This document shows, piece after piece, positions 30,449 through 39,385 of a DNA stretch of 64,000 bases. How positions within the stretch are numbered: position 1 is the stretch's first letter; each line of letters opens with the position of its first letter. Source of the stretch: Paracoccus alkanivorans (GTDB lineage Bacteria > Pseudomonadota > Alphaproteobacteria > Rhodobacterales > Rhodobacteraceae); contig NZ_QOKZ01000008.1 in the NCBI RefSeq assembly GCF_003697785.1, positions 94,681 through 158,680 of the forward strand, given 5' to 3'. The notes under the pieces were generated by a model that made no database searches, was not told where the DNA came from, and saw only the letters and a list, made by a program, of their open reading frames with translations. The position numbers and the translations under genes were made by a program.

Positions 30449-31135
30449 TCAATCGCGGAATTGCCATGCCAGCAATTCATTGCCGTGCCGGCGCAGCCAG
30501 TCGCGATATGGCTTGTGGCCGGGCATCAATGCCTCGACCTGCGCCCAGAAGCGTGGCGAGTGATCCATATGCGCCAGATGCGCGACCTCGTGGGCGGCGA
30601 CATAGGTCAGCACTCCGGGCGGTGCCATGGCCAGCCGCCAGGAAAACATCAGCCGCCCATCGGAGGTGCAACTTCCCCATCGGGACCGGGTGTCGCGCAA
30701 GGTGATCGCGCGGTATTCGCGCCCGAGATCCGCGGCGAAACCGTCGCAGGCGCTGTGCAGGCGCTGCAGGGCCAGGTGCCTCAGGAATGCCTGTATGACA
30801 GGCGCGGCGGGCCGGTTCCCGGGGATCAGCAGGGAGTTACCCTCTATCCGGGCACCGCGTATCGGAAAGGGCGTGACCCGCATCGGGCGCCCCTCGACGG
30901 GCAACAGCACTCCGGCATCGACAGGCTGCGCCACGATCTGGCGGGAGGTGGCCCGGCGCAGCCATTCGGCCTGCGCTTCGGCAAAGGCGCGGCCCTCGCT
31001 CAGGCTGACCCGGCGCGGCAATGTCAGCACCGGATCTCCGCCTGCGCGGGGCACGCGCAGGGTCATCCGCCGCGCCCGCGCCGAACGGCGCAACGCGATA
31101 CGGAAGCCGCTGGAGGTCGTGATGGTCTCGGTCAC
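30449..31135 (-). CDS. YgjP-like metallopeptidase (DUF45/M48-type)
   Basis: The 228-residue cytoplasmic protein has the zinc motif HEVAH at 182-186 followed by the third ligand region HMDHSPRFWAQVEALMP. This matches the YgjP/DUF45 family of predicted metallopeptidases. The upstream TRSRWGSCTSDGRLMFSWRL is highly conserved in that family. It lies 31 bases upstream of the GntR gene on the same strand, and is divergent from the TIGR02300 gene. The substrate is unknown. Confidence 0.9.
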   Translation of the reverse strand: MTETITTSSGFRIALRRSARARRMTLRVPRAGGDPVLTLPRRVSLSEGRAFAEAQAEWLRRATSRQIVAQPVDAGVLLPVEGRPMRVTPFPIRGARIEGNSLLIPGNRPAAPVIQAFLRHLALQRLHSACDGFAADLGREYRAITLRDTRSRWGSCTSDGRLMFSWRLAMAPPGVLTYVAAHEVAHLAHMDHSPRFWAQVEALMPGHKPYRDWLRRHGNELLAWQFRD

Positions 31136-31239
31136 CGCAACTGCCTCATACCCGCGGTCAAGAAGAAAGCCTTTGACACCCCCCGGACCTTGTGGCAGGG
31201 GATCGCGAAATTCCCTAATCGCGGCGGAAGGAGATTACC

Positions 31240-31557
31240 ATGCCCAAAGAGGAATGGGGCACGAAACGCCTGTGCCCGCATTGTGCGACCCGGTTCTATG
31301 ACCTGAACAACGATCCGATGACCTGCCCGGCCTGCGGCAGCCAGATGACCATCGAAAGCCTGAGCGAAGGGCGCACCAAGGCGCTGGTCAGCGAAAAGAC
31401 CTCGTCGGACAAGGATGACGACGATCTGGTCGATGACGACGATGATCTGGATACCGATGGCGGAGATCTGGACGACGATCTGCTGGAAGACGATGATGAC
31501 GACGGCGATGTTTCGCTGGACGACATCGCCGATGTGTCGGACGACGAAGAGGAATGA
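31240..31557 (+). CDS. TIGR02300 family acidic protein (FYDLN type)
   Basis: The 105-residue protein starts MPKEEWGTKRLCPHCATRF and contains FYDLN, which names the family. Two CxxC pairs (CPHC, CPAC) form a probable zinc ribbon in residues 12-35. The second half (about 55-105) is almost wholly Asp/Glu with a few hydrophobics. The family is restricted to Alphaproteobacteria and its role is unknown. A GGAGAT ribosome site precedes the start. It is a single gene. Confidence 0.92.
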   Translation: MPKEEWGTKRLCPHCATRFYDLNNDPMTCPACGSQMTIESLSEGRTKALVSEKTSSDKDDDDLVDDDDDLDTDGGDLDDDLLEDDDDDGDVSLDDIADVSDDEEE

Positions 31558-31624
31558 TACCGGGCCCGGCGGTCCGTATAGGCGGGCTCTGTGATATTTT
31601 CACCATTGAAAGGAAAATACCGCG

Positions 31625-32017
31625 ATGTCTCTGAAGTTTCTTTCCCGCTATGCGCCCTATGCGCTGAGCCTGCTGCGCGTTGTCGCGGCGCTGATTTTCA
31701 TGGCGCATGGCACGCAGAAAATCCTCGGCTTTCCCGCCAGTGACATGAACCCGGGCGTGATGTCCCTGCCATGGATCGCCGGGGTCATGGAGCTTGTCGG
31801 CGGCCCGCTGCTGATACTGGGTCTCTTCACCCGCCCTGTGGCGTTCCTGCTGTCGGGCCAGATGGCCTTTGCCTATTGGATGGTGCATGCCCCGCGCAGC
31901 CCGTTCCCGGTTCTCAATGATGGCGATGCGTCTATCCTTTACTGTTTCGTTTTCCTCTACCTGTTCTTTGCCGGCCCCGGTCCGGTCAGTCTCGATGCCC
32001 GGGCGGGCCGGGCCTGA
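31625..32017 (+). CDS. DoxX-family membrane protein
   Basis: The 130-residue protein has four hydrophobic helices and the DoxX pattern: SLLRVVAALIFMAHGTQK, then GVMELVGGPLLILGLFTRPVAF, then QMAFAYWMVHAP. Bacterial DoxX proteins are small inner-membrane proteins linked to quinone or oxidative stress functions, without a fixed activity. A terminator lies 24 bases after its stop. Confidence 0.9.
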   Translation: MSLKFLSRYAPYALSLLRVVAALIFMAHGTQKILGFPASDMNPGVMSLPWIAGVMELVGGPLLILGLFTRPVAFLLSGQMAFAYWMVHAPRSPFPVLNDGDASILYCFVFLYLFFAGPGPVSLDARAGRA

Positions 32018-32040
32018 CGGAAATCATCCATACAGCTGGG

Positions 32041-32065
32041 AAACGGGGCTTCGTGCCCCGTTTTT
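32041..32065 (+). terminator. Rho-independent terminator of the DoxX gene
   Basis: A perfect 9-bp stem (AAACGGGGC at 32041-32049 with 32055-32063), loop TTCGT, running directly into TTTTT. Confidence 0.88.
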
Positions 32066-32139
32066 CATATGCTGCCCGGTGTCGGATCGGCCGCGGATCG
32101 CAACGGCGAAAAATCACCCCCGGATCACAAATTTTCCGC

Positions 32140-32168
32140 TTGCACCCCGGCTGTCAGCCCCCTATACG
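32140..32168 (+). promoter_or_regulatory. Sigma-70-type promoter of tRNA-Ala
   Basis: TTGCAC at 32140-32145 and TATACG at 32163-32168 are separated by 17 bases. Transcription would begin near 32175, about 38 bases before the tRNA. There is no other gene it could serve. Confidence 0.65.
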
Positions 32169-32212
32169 ACCCTCCACGCAGGGTGATCGAGATACCTTGC
32201 GAGACCTCCGGT

Positions 32213-32288
<76 letters not shown>

Positions 32289-32663
32289 GTAAAATCAGGA
32301 AATCCAAACGAATGCAGAGGCACTGCCTGCCGTTTGGGGCATGGTGAGGCGTTTTGCTCGCAGGATATGCCGAGCGCGGGCTCGCCATGAATTTCTGCGG
32401 TTCCTGACAGAAAAGCCGCAGCGGATCGATTAAGGAATGACGGTCCGCTCCGAGCACGGAGTTACTATTCGTAGTGGATGACGCCGCCACCCGCATCGGC
32501 ACCAAGCCGCCGCTCCGGTGGAGCGGTTTTACACTGCCGCTCTTGAAAGTGCGATAGCTTCGGCAGGATCACATCAGCCGGATGAAAGACAGTGGCCGCA
32601 ATGAATGAGAATCCCGCGTTTCGCGCCGCATTGCGATGCCTTCCTGGCTTGGATTTGATAACC

Positions 32664-32718
32664 TACATCGTTTCGGTTTTTCGTTGAAACACCGAAACGA
32701 TGTAACTTTTTGTTTTTA
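32664..32718 (+). terminator. Long perfect hairpin with U-tract, orphan terminator-like element
   Basis: A perfect 14-bp stem (TACATCGTTTCGGT at 32664-32677 with 32691-32704) is extended by three more pairs after one mismatch. It is followed by ACTTTTTGTTTTTACC on the plus strand. It looks like a rho-independent terminator, but no plus-strand gene lies upstream except the tRNA, 376 bases away. Confidence 0.6.
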
Positions 32719-32720
32719 CC

Positions 32721-32762
32721 CATTTCCGGACGCAAAACCGGTATCCACTTTTGCTGGAAATG
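32721..32762. repeat. Alphaproteobacterial palindromic intergenic repeat
   Basis: CATTTCC (32721-32727) pairs with GGAAATG (32756-32762) and GCAAAA (32732-32737) pairs with TTTTGC (32749-32754). The inner sequence CCGGTATCCAC is the loop. The pattern of GCAAAACCGG, TCCAC and TTTTGCTGGAA resembles a dispersed element known to me from rhizobia and relatives. I see only one copy in this window. Confidence 0.6.
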
Positions 32763-32884
32763 CTTTAACCCGGCGAGGCGATCGCATGGGAGACTACTCG
32801 AAAGCCCCGGTTCGGGAGAGAGAATTTCCGGGCAAACCAGCATGGCGAAGCTTCCACGTCAATCGCAACGGCTCCAAGTCGACC

Positions 32885-33817
32885 TTACGGCACGACAAGT
32901 CGCGCACCTTCCCATCGCCCGGATTCCACGGCCTGATGGACCAGCTTCGTGATCAGCGCAGAGATACGCTCGCGCAGAAAAGTCGGCCGCGTATCCAGCG
33001 GCGAGACGAGATGCAGTGTCCGGATCGGGCGGGGCTCGGTCACGGGGCGGGCGATCAGCTGACCGTTGCGCAGCTCTTCGCTGACCAGAACCTTGGGGGC
33101 CAAGGTGCAGGCCAGCCCTTCATTCAGTGCGCTGAGCGTGCCGGCGATCGACGCCAACTGTATGCGCGCCCGCGCCTCCAGCCTCGCCAGTTCGGCAGGG
33201 CGATCAACCAGCGCGCGGGACAATGAGCCGCTTTGCAGCAGGGCAAGCGGTAATTCGGCCATCTCCTCCAGCCGGATCGGCTCTTGCGTGTCGCCGACGA
33301 TATCCTTGTGTCCGATACAGAAAAGCTCTTCTTCCAATAGCGGCATGCGGGATGTCCGGGCGTCCTGAGGCGGGTTGAATATCAGCGCTGCTTCGATTTC
33401 GCCCGATTGCAGCGAATTATAGGTTACGCCGGAAAGGCTTTCGCGGATCAGGAGCCGGACTTTCGGCAGGTCAGTGAGGACGGTGCGCATCAGGGCCCCA
33501 CCGATCACCTTGATGATCGAAAACGACATTCCGATCGAGATGTTGCCGGATATTTCCGCCTGACCGTGCCTCAGATCGGAAACTGCGGTTTCAATCGCCG
33601 CCAGAATGGAGCGTGCATGCTCCAGCAATTTCAGACCGGCCGCGGTGGGCTCCATGCCCCTGGGTTTGCGCGTGAAAAGCTTCGTGTCCAGTTCGATTTC
33701 AAGCGCCGTGACATGATGGCTCAGCGCCGAAGCGGCAATATTGCAGTGATCGGCCGCATGCGAGAGATTCCTGAACTCGCAGATGGCCACGAAATACCTG
33801 AGCTGTCGCGTATCCAT
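32885..33817 (-). CDS. LysR-family transcriptional regulator
   Basis: The 310-residue regulator starts MDTRQLRYFVAICEFRNLS and has a typical LysR winged helix-turn-helix (to about residue 60) followed by the two-lobed effector domain. It is divergent from the CoA-transferase/lyase/TRAP genes, with 102 bases between starts containing a perfect inverted repeat (AGAAC-N5-GTTCT). It most likely activates that cluster in response to its substrate or a CoA thioester. Its own first ATG is well placed at 33817. Confidence 0.9.
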   Translation of the reverse strand: MDTRQLRYFVAICEFRNLSHAADHCNIAASALSHHVTALEIELDTKLFTRKPRGMEPTAAGLKLLEHARSILAAIETAVSDLRHGQAEISGNISIGMSFSIIKVIGGALMRTVLTDLPKVRLLIRESLSGVTYNSLQSGEIEAALIFNPPQDARTSRMPLLEEELFCIGHKDIVGDTQEPIRLEEMAELPLALLQSGSLSRALVDRPAELARLEARARIQLASIAGTLSALNEGLACTLAPKVLVSEELRNGQLIARPVTEPRPIRTLHLVSPLDTRPTFLRERISALITKLVHQAVESGRWEGARLVVP

Positions 33818-33834
33818 GATTCATTCTATATAAC

Positions 33835-33849
33835 AGAACGTATGGTTCT
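33835..33849. promoter_or_regulatory. Inverted repeat in LysR/CoA-transferase intergenic region, candidate operator
   Basis: AGAAC (33835-33839), five bases, GTTCT (33845-33849) form a perfect dyad 17 bases upstream of the LysR start. It is near a TATAAC-like sequence. Binding by the LysR protein is inference; the arm-spacer pattern is shorter than the classic T-N11-A box. Confidence 0.45.
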
Positions 33850-33919
33850 AAAGGATATTATTTTCTGATCTCTGCAATTGCGCCATTGTCCCGTCCAACG
33901 GATTTATTGGGAGGATGCG

Positions 33920-35068
33920 ATGGCCGGGACCCTGCCGCTCGAAGATGTGCGTGTTGTCGAGATGAGCCATATGGTCATGGGGCCGTCCGCCGGGATGTTT
34001 CTGGGCTTCCTCGGCGCCGAGGTGATCAAGGTCGAACCCCCGCAGGGCGACAAGACGCGTAACCTGACCGGAATGGGTGCCGGTTTCTTCCCGACCTTCA
34101 ATCGCGGCAAGAAATCGGTGACATTGAATATCAAGGATGCAGGCGATCTTGCCAGGCTGCATGCGCTGTTGAAGACCGCCGATGTATTCGTGGAGAATTT
34201 TCGCGATGAAACGCTGGCCAGAATGGGGCTGGCACCGGATCAGTTGCGCCAGTCGCATCCGTCGCTGATCGTCGCCTCCTGCAAGGGGTTCCTGAAAGGA
34301 CCCTATGAACAACGCGCGGCGATGGATGAGGTCGTGCAGATGATGACGGGCATGGCCTATATGACCGGCCCGACCGGCCGCCCGCTGCGCATCGGATCTT
34401 CGGCCAATGACATCATGGGCGGGCTGTTTGCCGCTTACGGTGTGCTGGGTGCCCTGATCCAGCGCCAAAAGACGGGCGAGGGCGCCGCGGTCCGTTCCGG
34501 CCTGTTCGAGAACTGCCTGCTGCTGGTCGCCCAGCACATGGTGCAGTTCGATATAGAAGGCACGGAATCGCCGCCGATGCCGGAACGCGTATTCTCCTGG
34601 CCGGTTTATGACCTGTTTCCGACCAGCGATGGCCGCCAGATATTCGTTGGCGCCGCAACGGACGGGCAGTGGCAGAAGCTGTGCAAGGGGCTTGGCCTTG
34701 ATCATCTGCTGGAAGATCCGCGCCTGCAGACCCGCCCGGACCAGATCGCAGCGCGTGACTGGACATTGCCGCAGATCGCGGAGGTCGTGGCCTCGCGCTC
34801 CTATGACGAAACACTGAAGATCATGGAGCAAAACGGGCTGTTATATGCGCCGGTCGCACGCCCCGCCGAAATGTATGACGATCCGCATGTGAATCGTCCC
34901 GGGGGGCTGTTCGAATCCCGCTACGAAGAGAAAAAGGGCTTCCGGGCTCCCGGTGTGCCGGTCGAGATCGAGGGCCGCCCGGTCGTGTCGCGAAACGTCG
35001 ATATTCCGTCGATCGGTCAGCACAATGACGAGATTCTGGCCGGGCTGAATATGGAGGCCGCAGACTGA
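33920..35068 (+). CDS. CaiB/BaiF-family (class III) CoA-transferase
   Basis: The 382-residue cytoplasmic enzyme moves CoA between carboxylic acids. The N-terminal MVMGPSAGMFLGFLGAEVIKVEPP is typical of the family. The active-site aspartate is probably Asp164 in SSANDIMGGLFAAYG, and QRQKTGEG follows. The start at 33920 follows GGGAGG at 33909-33914. It precedes the HMG-CoA-lyase-like gene by one base. It probably activates the acid that the downstream TRAP system imports; the CoA donor is unknown. Confidence 0.92.
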   Translation: MAGTLPLEDVRVVEMSHMVMGPSAGMFLGFLGAEVIKVEPPQGDKTRNLTGMGAGFFPTFNRGKKSVTLNIKDAGDLARLHALLKTADVFVENFRDETLARMGLAPDQLRQSHPSLIVASCKGFLKGPYEQRAAMDEVVQMMTGMAYMTGPTGRPLRIGSSANDIMGGLFAAYGVLGALIQRQKTGEGAAVRSGLFENCLLLVAQHMVQFDIEGTESPPMPERVFSWPVYDLFPTSDGRQIFVGAATDGQWQKLCKGLGLDHLLEDPRLQTRPDQIAARDWTLPQIAEVVASRSYDETLKIMEQNGLLYAPVARPAEMYDDPHVNRPGGLFESRYEEKKGFRAPGVPVEIEGRPVVSRNVDIPSIGQHNDEILAGLNMEAAD

Positions 35069-35069
35069 T

Positions 35070-36023
35070 ATGGCCGATCCGAACAGTATTTACCCCGGGG
35101 ACCGCATCGCCATTCGAGAGGTCGGGCTTCGCGACGGGTTGCAACTGACGAAGTCCTGGCCCTCGACCGGGCAGAAAACCGAATGGATCGACCGTGGATA
35201 TGCTGCGGGTGTGCGCTATTTCGAGATCGGTTCCTTCCTGCCTGCCGACAAGATGCCGCGCTTCGCGGATGTGCGCGACGTGATTTCCGCCGTTGACCGG
35301 CATGAAGGTGCGCATGGCATCGCCCTGGCGTTGAATCAGCGGGGTGCGACCGATGCGCTGGCGACGCCGGTGGGGGAGATCACCGTGGTCGTCTCTGCCA
35401 GCGAGGCGCATAACAGGGCAAATGTCCGGCGCAGCCAGGAGGAAAGCCTCTCCGAGATCGCCAATGTCGTGAAACTGCGCGACGCGGCGGGCAAAACGAC
35501 CATCATCAATGCCGGCATTGCCATGGCCTTCGGCTGTTCGCTGTCGGGCGAGGTGCCCGAGGATGACGTGATGCGAATGGTGGATCGCTGCTTCGAGGCC
35601 GGGGTGGACATGGTCGGGCTGGCCGATACGGTCGGCTATGCCGGGCCGCGCCAGATTGCTTCCCTGTGCAGGCGGATGGAGCAGCGTGTGACCGGGCTTC
35701 CTTACGTGATCCATCTGCACGATACGCGTGGCATGGGCATCGCCAACGCCTCCGCTGCGCTCGATTCCGGTTGCCGGGTATTCGATGCTTCGCTGGCGGG
35801 CCTGGGCGGTTGTCCCTTCGCGCCCGGTGCGACCGGGAACGTTGTATTGGAGGACCTGATCTTTCTGGCTGAAACCAAGGGGTTCGACACCGGGATCGAT
35901 GTCGAACAAATCATCGCGATACGCTCCATTCTGCAGGACGCAATGCCGGAGGAAGAGCTTTACGGCGCACTGGCGAAAGCCGGGCCGCCGAAAACGTTGA
36001 ACTGGCGAGCGGCGACGGCCTGA
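35070..36023 (+). CDS. Hydroxymethylglutaryl-CoA lyase-like enzyme
   Basis: The 317-residue TIM-barrel lyase (DRE-TIM family) has the metal/catalytic start REVGLRDGLQ at residues 16-25, with Arg21 and Asp22. Metal histidines are His215 and His217 (in HLHDTRG), and the signature AGLGGCPFAPGATGN has the catalytic Cys248. These are all the residues needed for HMG-CoA cleavage to acetyl-CoA and acetoacetate. Homologues also cleave related 3-hydroxy-3-methyl acyl-CoAs. The gene sits between a CoA-transferase and a TRAP transporter and is one base after the former. No leucine-degradation genes are adjacent, which argues for a different source of substrate. Confidence 0.9.
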   Translation: MADPNSIYPGDRIAIREVGLRDGLQLTKSWPSTGQKTEWIDRGYAAGVRYFEIGSFLPADKMPRFADVRDVISAVDRHEGAHGIALALNQRGATDALATPVGEITVVVSASEAHNRANVRRSQEESLSEIANVVKLRDAAGKTTIINAGIAMAFGCSLSGEVPEDDVMRMVDRCFEAGVDMVGLADTVGYAGPRQIASLCRRMEQRVTGLPYVIHLHDTRGMGIANASAALDSGCRVFDASLAGLGGCPFAPGATGNVVLEDLIFLAETKGFDTGIDVEQIIAIRSILQDAMPEEELYGALAKAGPPKTLNWRAATA

Positions 36024-36094
36024 CATCATCGCTGTCGCGGGAGAGACGGCGCCGGTTCATGGGATTACATGATTTCAACGGGAGGAAACACGCA

Positions 36095-37099
36095 ATGAAT
36101 ATCAGGCTTCTTTCGGCCGCATCGGCGGCGTTGATGGCCATGGGTGCGGTGGCCGGACCGGCCAGCGCCCAAACCGCGATGCGCTGCAGTCACCAGTTGC
36201 CACCGGCCCATCAGGTTGCGAAAGTCATCGACCGTTGGGCCGAAAGGGTCGAGGCGCTGTCGGAGGGCGAGATCGATGTTCAGATATTCGGTGCCGACAG
36301 TCTTGTTGGTGCGGGTGAAAATATCGTCGCGGTCGCCAAGGGCGATATCGAATGCGCCTTTTCGGTGCAGTTCCAATGGGGCAAGACCCTGCCCATCATG
36401 ACCGTGACCACCGCGCCCTACGCGTTTTCGGACGTGAGTATCTGGCGGAACTGGGATGGTTCTGATGCGGCAAAGCTTCTGGAGGAAAAACTGCGCGAGA
36501 AGGGCGTCGAGAATGTCGCCTGGTTGTTCCAGACCAACAGCTCGGTTTTTTCGTCGAACGGCAAGTTCCTGAAGGTGCCGGAAGATTTCAAGGCCATGAA
36601 GCTGCGCGGCCTGACCCCCGCCTTCGATGCGGGACTGGCTGCCCTGGGCGCGGCACCCACGGCCCTGCCCGGATCGGAAGTTTACCAGGCACTGGCCACC
36701 GGCATTATCGACGGTGCGATGACCGGCACCGATGCTGCCGTTTCGCGCAAATATTACGAGGTGCAGGATCATTTCGTGGTGTCTCCGGTGATCTCGGTCT
36801 TTTTCCACGGCTATGTGAATCCGCAATTCCATGACGGCTTGTCCGACAAGGCCAGGGCCGCGCTGGATCAGGCCGGCAGCGAAGCCGCAGTCTGGGCGGT
36901 CGAATCCGCCGAAGAGGTTCTTGCGGCGGCTCCGGCAGAACTCGAAGCCAAGGGCGCACAGGTTCACATCGCCACCGAAGAAGAGAACGCGGCGATGGAG
37001 GCGGTGATGCGGCCGGCTTTCGACGAGGCATTCCAGGCCGATGACCCGGATAGTCAGAAGCTGCTGGGCCTGATCGATCAACTTCGTTCGGGGTCGTGA
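36095..37099 (+). CDS. TRAP transporter periplasmic binding protein (DctP type)
   Basis: The 334-residue protein begins with a signal peptide, probably cut after ASA at residue 25. The mature part has DctP features: AMRCSHQLPPAHQVAKV at the start, the arginine region MKLRGLTPAFDAGLAALGAAP (carboxylate-binding Arg), then PGSEVYQALATGIIDGAMTG. It is likely to bind an organic acid in the periplasm for the DctQM proteins encoded next. The ribosome site GGGAGGAAA precedes the ATG at 36095, and DctQ begins five bases after its stop. Confidence 0.92.
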   Translation: MNIRLLSAASAALMAMGAVAGPASAQTAMRCSHQLPPAHQVAKVIDRWAERVEALSEGEIDVQIFGADSLVGAGENIVAVAKGDIECAFSVQFQWGKTLPIMTVTTAPYAFSDVSIWRNWDGSDAAKLLEEKLREKGVENVAWLFQTNSSVFSSNGKFLKVPEDFKAMKLRGLTPAFDAGLAALGAAPTALPGSEVYQALATGIIDGAMTGTDAAVSRKYYEVQDHFVVSPVISVFFHGYVNPQFHDGLSDKARAALDQAGSEAAVWAVESAEEVLAAAPAELEAKGAQVHIATEEENAAMEAVMRPAFDEAFQADDPDSQKLLGLIDQLRSGS

Positions 37100-37103
37100 G
37101 GCC

Positions 37104-37634
37104 ATGTCCGGCTTGCCTGACGATGACGGGGCGGAAAGGGCCGCCCCCCTCGCCGAGCGTATCGCGACGCCGATCGTCAGCCTTGGGGGCGCGATCAGTA
37201 CGCTTCTTATTCTCGCGGCTCTCGGCCTGACAACCTATTCGGTGTTCATGCGTTACGTGATCGGGAGCCCACCGGTCTGGATTGACCAGTTGACCGGATT
37301 CCTGCTGGTGGCGCTGATCATGTTCGGTGTCGGCGAGGCCTATCGGCACGGCAATCATATCGCGATTGACCTGCTGACGGAGGATCTGCCGCCGCGGATG
37401 CGGAAGCTGCGCTGGATCTGGAGCGATCTGTGCGTATTGGCGTTCTCAGTCGTGCTGGTTCTCAGCACCTGGGAGGCGGTCGAGTTTGCCATGGCCTTCG
37501 GTTCCTACACAGCCGGCTCGATCCAGATCGCCTCCTGGATCCCGCAACTGCCACTACTGATCGGCGGCGTGCTTCTGGGTCTTTTCGCAGTTGCGCGCCT
37601 GATCGGACATTTGCAGAAAAGAGGCGATCAATGA
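37104..37634 (+). CDS. TRAP transporter small membrane subunit (DctQ type)
   Basis: The 176-residue membrane protein has four hydrophobic helices and DctQ sequence landmarks: MRYVIGSPPVWIDQLTGFLL, VGEAYRHGNHIAIDLL and the final helix LPLLIGGVLLGLFAVARL. It would bridge the binding protein and the large permease. Its TGA stop overlaps the ATG of the DctM gene (ATGA). Confidence 0.92.
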   Translation: MSGLPDDDGAERAAPLAERIATPIVSLGGAISTLLILAALGLTTYSVFMRYVIGSPPVWIDQLTGFLLVALIMFGVGEAYRHGNHIAIDLLTEDLPPRMRKLRWIWSDLCVLAFSVVLVLSTWEAVEFAMAFGSYTAGSIQIASWIPQLPLLIGGVLLGLFAVARLIGHLQKRGDQ

Positions 37635-38914
37635 CCGCCTTCCTGATTTTTTCCGGTCTGATCGTTCTGCTGCTCACCGGCATCCCGATCTTCGCGGCTC
37701 TCGGCCTGACGGCAACCGTTATCCTGCTGATCTTCGAGGGCGGTATCGGATCGGTCGCGGACACTGTTTACGCGCATTTGAACAAGCCGATCCTGACGAC
37801 CATCCCGCTTTTCGTATTCATGGCACAGATCATGATCCGGGCGAAGGTCATCGACGATCTCTATGAAACTGCACATACAATTATCGGGCATATCCGTGGC
37901 GGGCTGGGCGTTGCGACCGTGTTGGCCTGCACGATATTCGCCGCCATTTCTGGCTCCTCCGTGGCGACGGCGCTGTCTGTCGGCTCCAGTGCGATTCCGC
38001 AGATGCAGCGCTACGGCTATCCGAAGCGTGAAGCGCTCGGTGTGGTTGCGGCAGGCGGCACCCTGGGAATCCTGATTCCCCCCTCAGGGCCGATGATCCT
38101 CTATGCAATCGTTTCGGAGGCATCGATCGGGGCATTGTTTCTTGCGGGCATCATACCGGGTATCCTGCTGGCGCTGATCTTCGCGGCCTATTCGGTATTC
38201 AGCGCCAAGCGCCGTGGAGCGAAGAGCCCTCCCTATGCGGGAACCCCGGCAATCATACGCTCCATTCGCAAGTCGATCTGGGCCATCATGGCACCGCCGG
38301 TGGTGATGGGCGGGATCTATCTGGGCGTCTTCACCGCTGCCGAGGCAGCGGCCGCAGGCTCGATCTATGCGCTTCTGGTCGCGACATTGGCATATCGCAA
38401 TTTCGGGTGGCGCGACCTGTGGGACTGCGCCTACGAGTCCATGCGCACTTCGATGATGGTGTTCATGATCATTGCCGGGGCCGCCATGTTCGGTCACGCG
38501 ATCACGATCATCCGGCTGCCCGTCGGTGTCACCGAGATGGTATCGCAGATGGGGCTCGGTCCGCTTGGCTTCATGCTGATCGTCATGGCGCTGATTTTCG
38601 TGATGGGGATGTTCTTCGAATCCATCGCCATCATCCTGATCACCACACCGATATTGCTGCCGACCATGATCGCGCTGGATATCGACTTGATCTGGTACGG
38701 TGTCCTGCTGATGATCAACCTCGAACTGGCCATGATCACACCGCCGGTGGGAATGAACCTGTTCGTGATCAAGGGCATCTCGGACGCTCCGCTGACCGAG
38801 GTCGTTCGCGGCGCATTGCCCTATGTCATGCTGATGATCCTTGGCCTGCTCATCGTGCTCATGGTGCCGGGGCTTGCAACCTGGCTGCCCTATTCGGCGG
38901 GCTTCGGGCGATGA
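37631..38914 (+). CDS. TRAP transporter large permease (DctM type)
   Basis: The 427-residue membrane protein has about 12 helices. DctM landmarks include IPLFVFMAQIMIRAKVIDDL, ISGSSVATALSVGS, GTLGILIPPSGPMILYAIV and, near the end, LEMAMITPPVGMN-like LELAMITPPVGMNLFVIKG. The start at 37631 overlaps the DctQ stop by four bases. With DctP and DctQ it forms a full sodium-driven importer, presumably for the acid processed by the two enzymes upstream. Confidence 0.93.
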   Translation: MTAFLIFSGLIVLLLTGIPIFAALGLTATVILLIFEGGIGSVADTVYAHLNKPILTTIPLFVFMAQIMIRAKVIDDLYETAHTIIGHIRGGLGVATVLACTIFAAISGSSVATALSVGSSAIPQMQRYGYPKREALGVVAAGGTLGILIPPSGPMILYAIVSEASIGALFLAGIIPGILLALIFAAYSVFSAKRRGAKSPPYAGTPAIIRSIRKSIWAIMAPPVVMGGIYLGVFTAAEAAAAGSIYALLVATLAYRNFGWRDLWDCAYESMRTSMMVFMIIAGAAMFGHAITIIRLPVGVTEMVSQMGLGPLGFMLIVMALIFVMGMFFESIAIILITTPILLPTMIALDIDLIWYGVLLMINLELAMITPPVGMNLFVIKGISDAPLTEVVRGALPYVMLMILGLLIVLMVPGLATWLPYSAGFGR

Positions 38915-39385
38915 TCCGGGGCGGGCCCGCCGGTCCGCCTTCCTGCGAAACTCGTTCAGGCGGTATAGCGACGGCACTCTCAAGAGGCGCCGTCAGTCTT
39001 GAAAGACGGTAGCCGATCCGACTCTGTGAAGGCATTGCTGCAGGGTTTCCGGCTCGTCATTCGATAGCGGGCGGGCGGAGGCTTGCTCATGCATGGCCAT
39101 TGACGGGTGGTCTTCGTAACATGCGCCTAAATTGCTCGAACTGTGCAACAATGCACGGTCACCCGTCTTTCAGCGACAGGTTCGCTCATACCGTTCCGTG
39201 ATTGCCAAACAATGATCCAAAGTAAATAATTGAAATATATGTGTTATGTTGGCAGGGCTGCAGGAGCGCCGCGAAAGAGCATAAAAATGCTGACCGCGTG
39301 AGTGGCTGGTGTTCGGGTCTCGACTTCGAACTACAGGGCATGTTACGAGACTTCGGTAAAATTTGATAAATGGGAATTCATAAAT
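38915..39385. other. Gene-free region ahead of the AT-rich island
   Basis: No convincing gene lies in these 471 bases. Base composition shifts from GC-rich to AT-rich near 39200, where ATATATGTGTTATG may include a promoter for the glycosyltransferase-like gene. Short dyads are present without U-runs. Confidence 0.5.

Larger units (their letters stand above)
32289..32884. other. Gene-free region between tRNA-Ala and a LysR gene
   Basis: No open frame here has recognisable protein character; short frames on both strands overlap palindromes. The region holds two strong dyads (listed separately). Composition drops to AT-rich around 32640-32760. It may be the scar of an old insertion beside the tRNA, but no attachment-site duplication was found. 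Confidence 0.5.
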
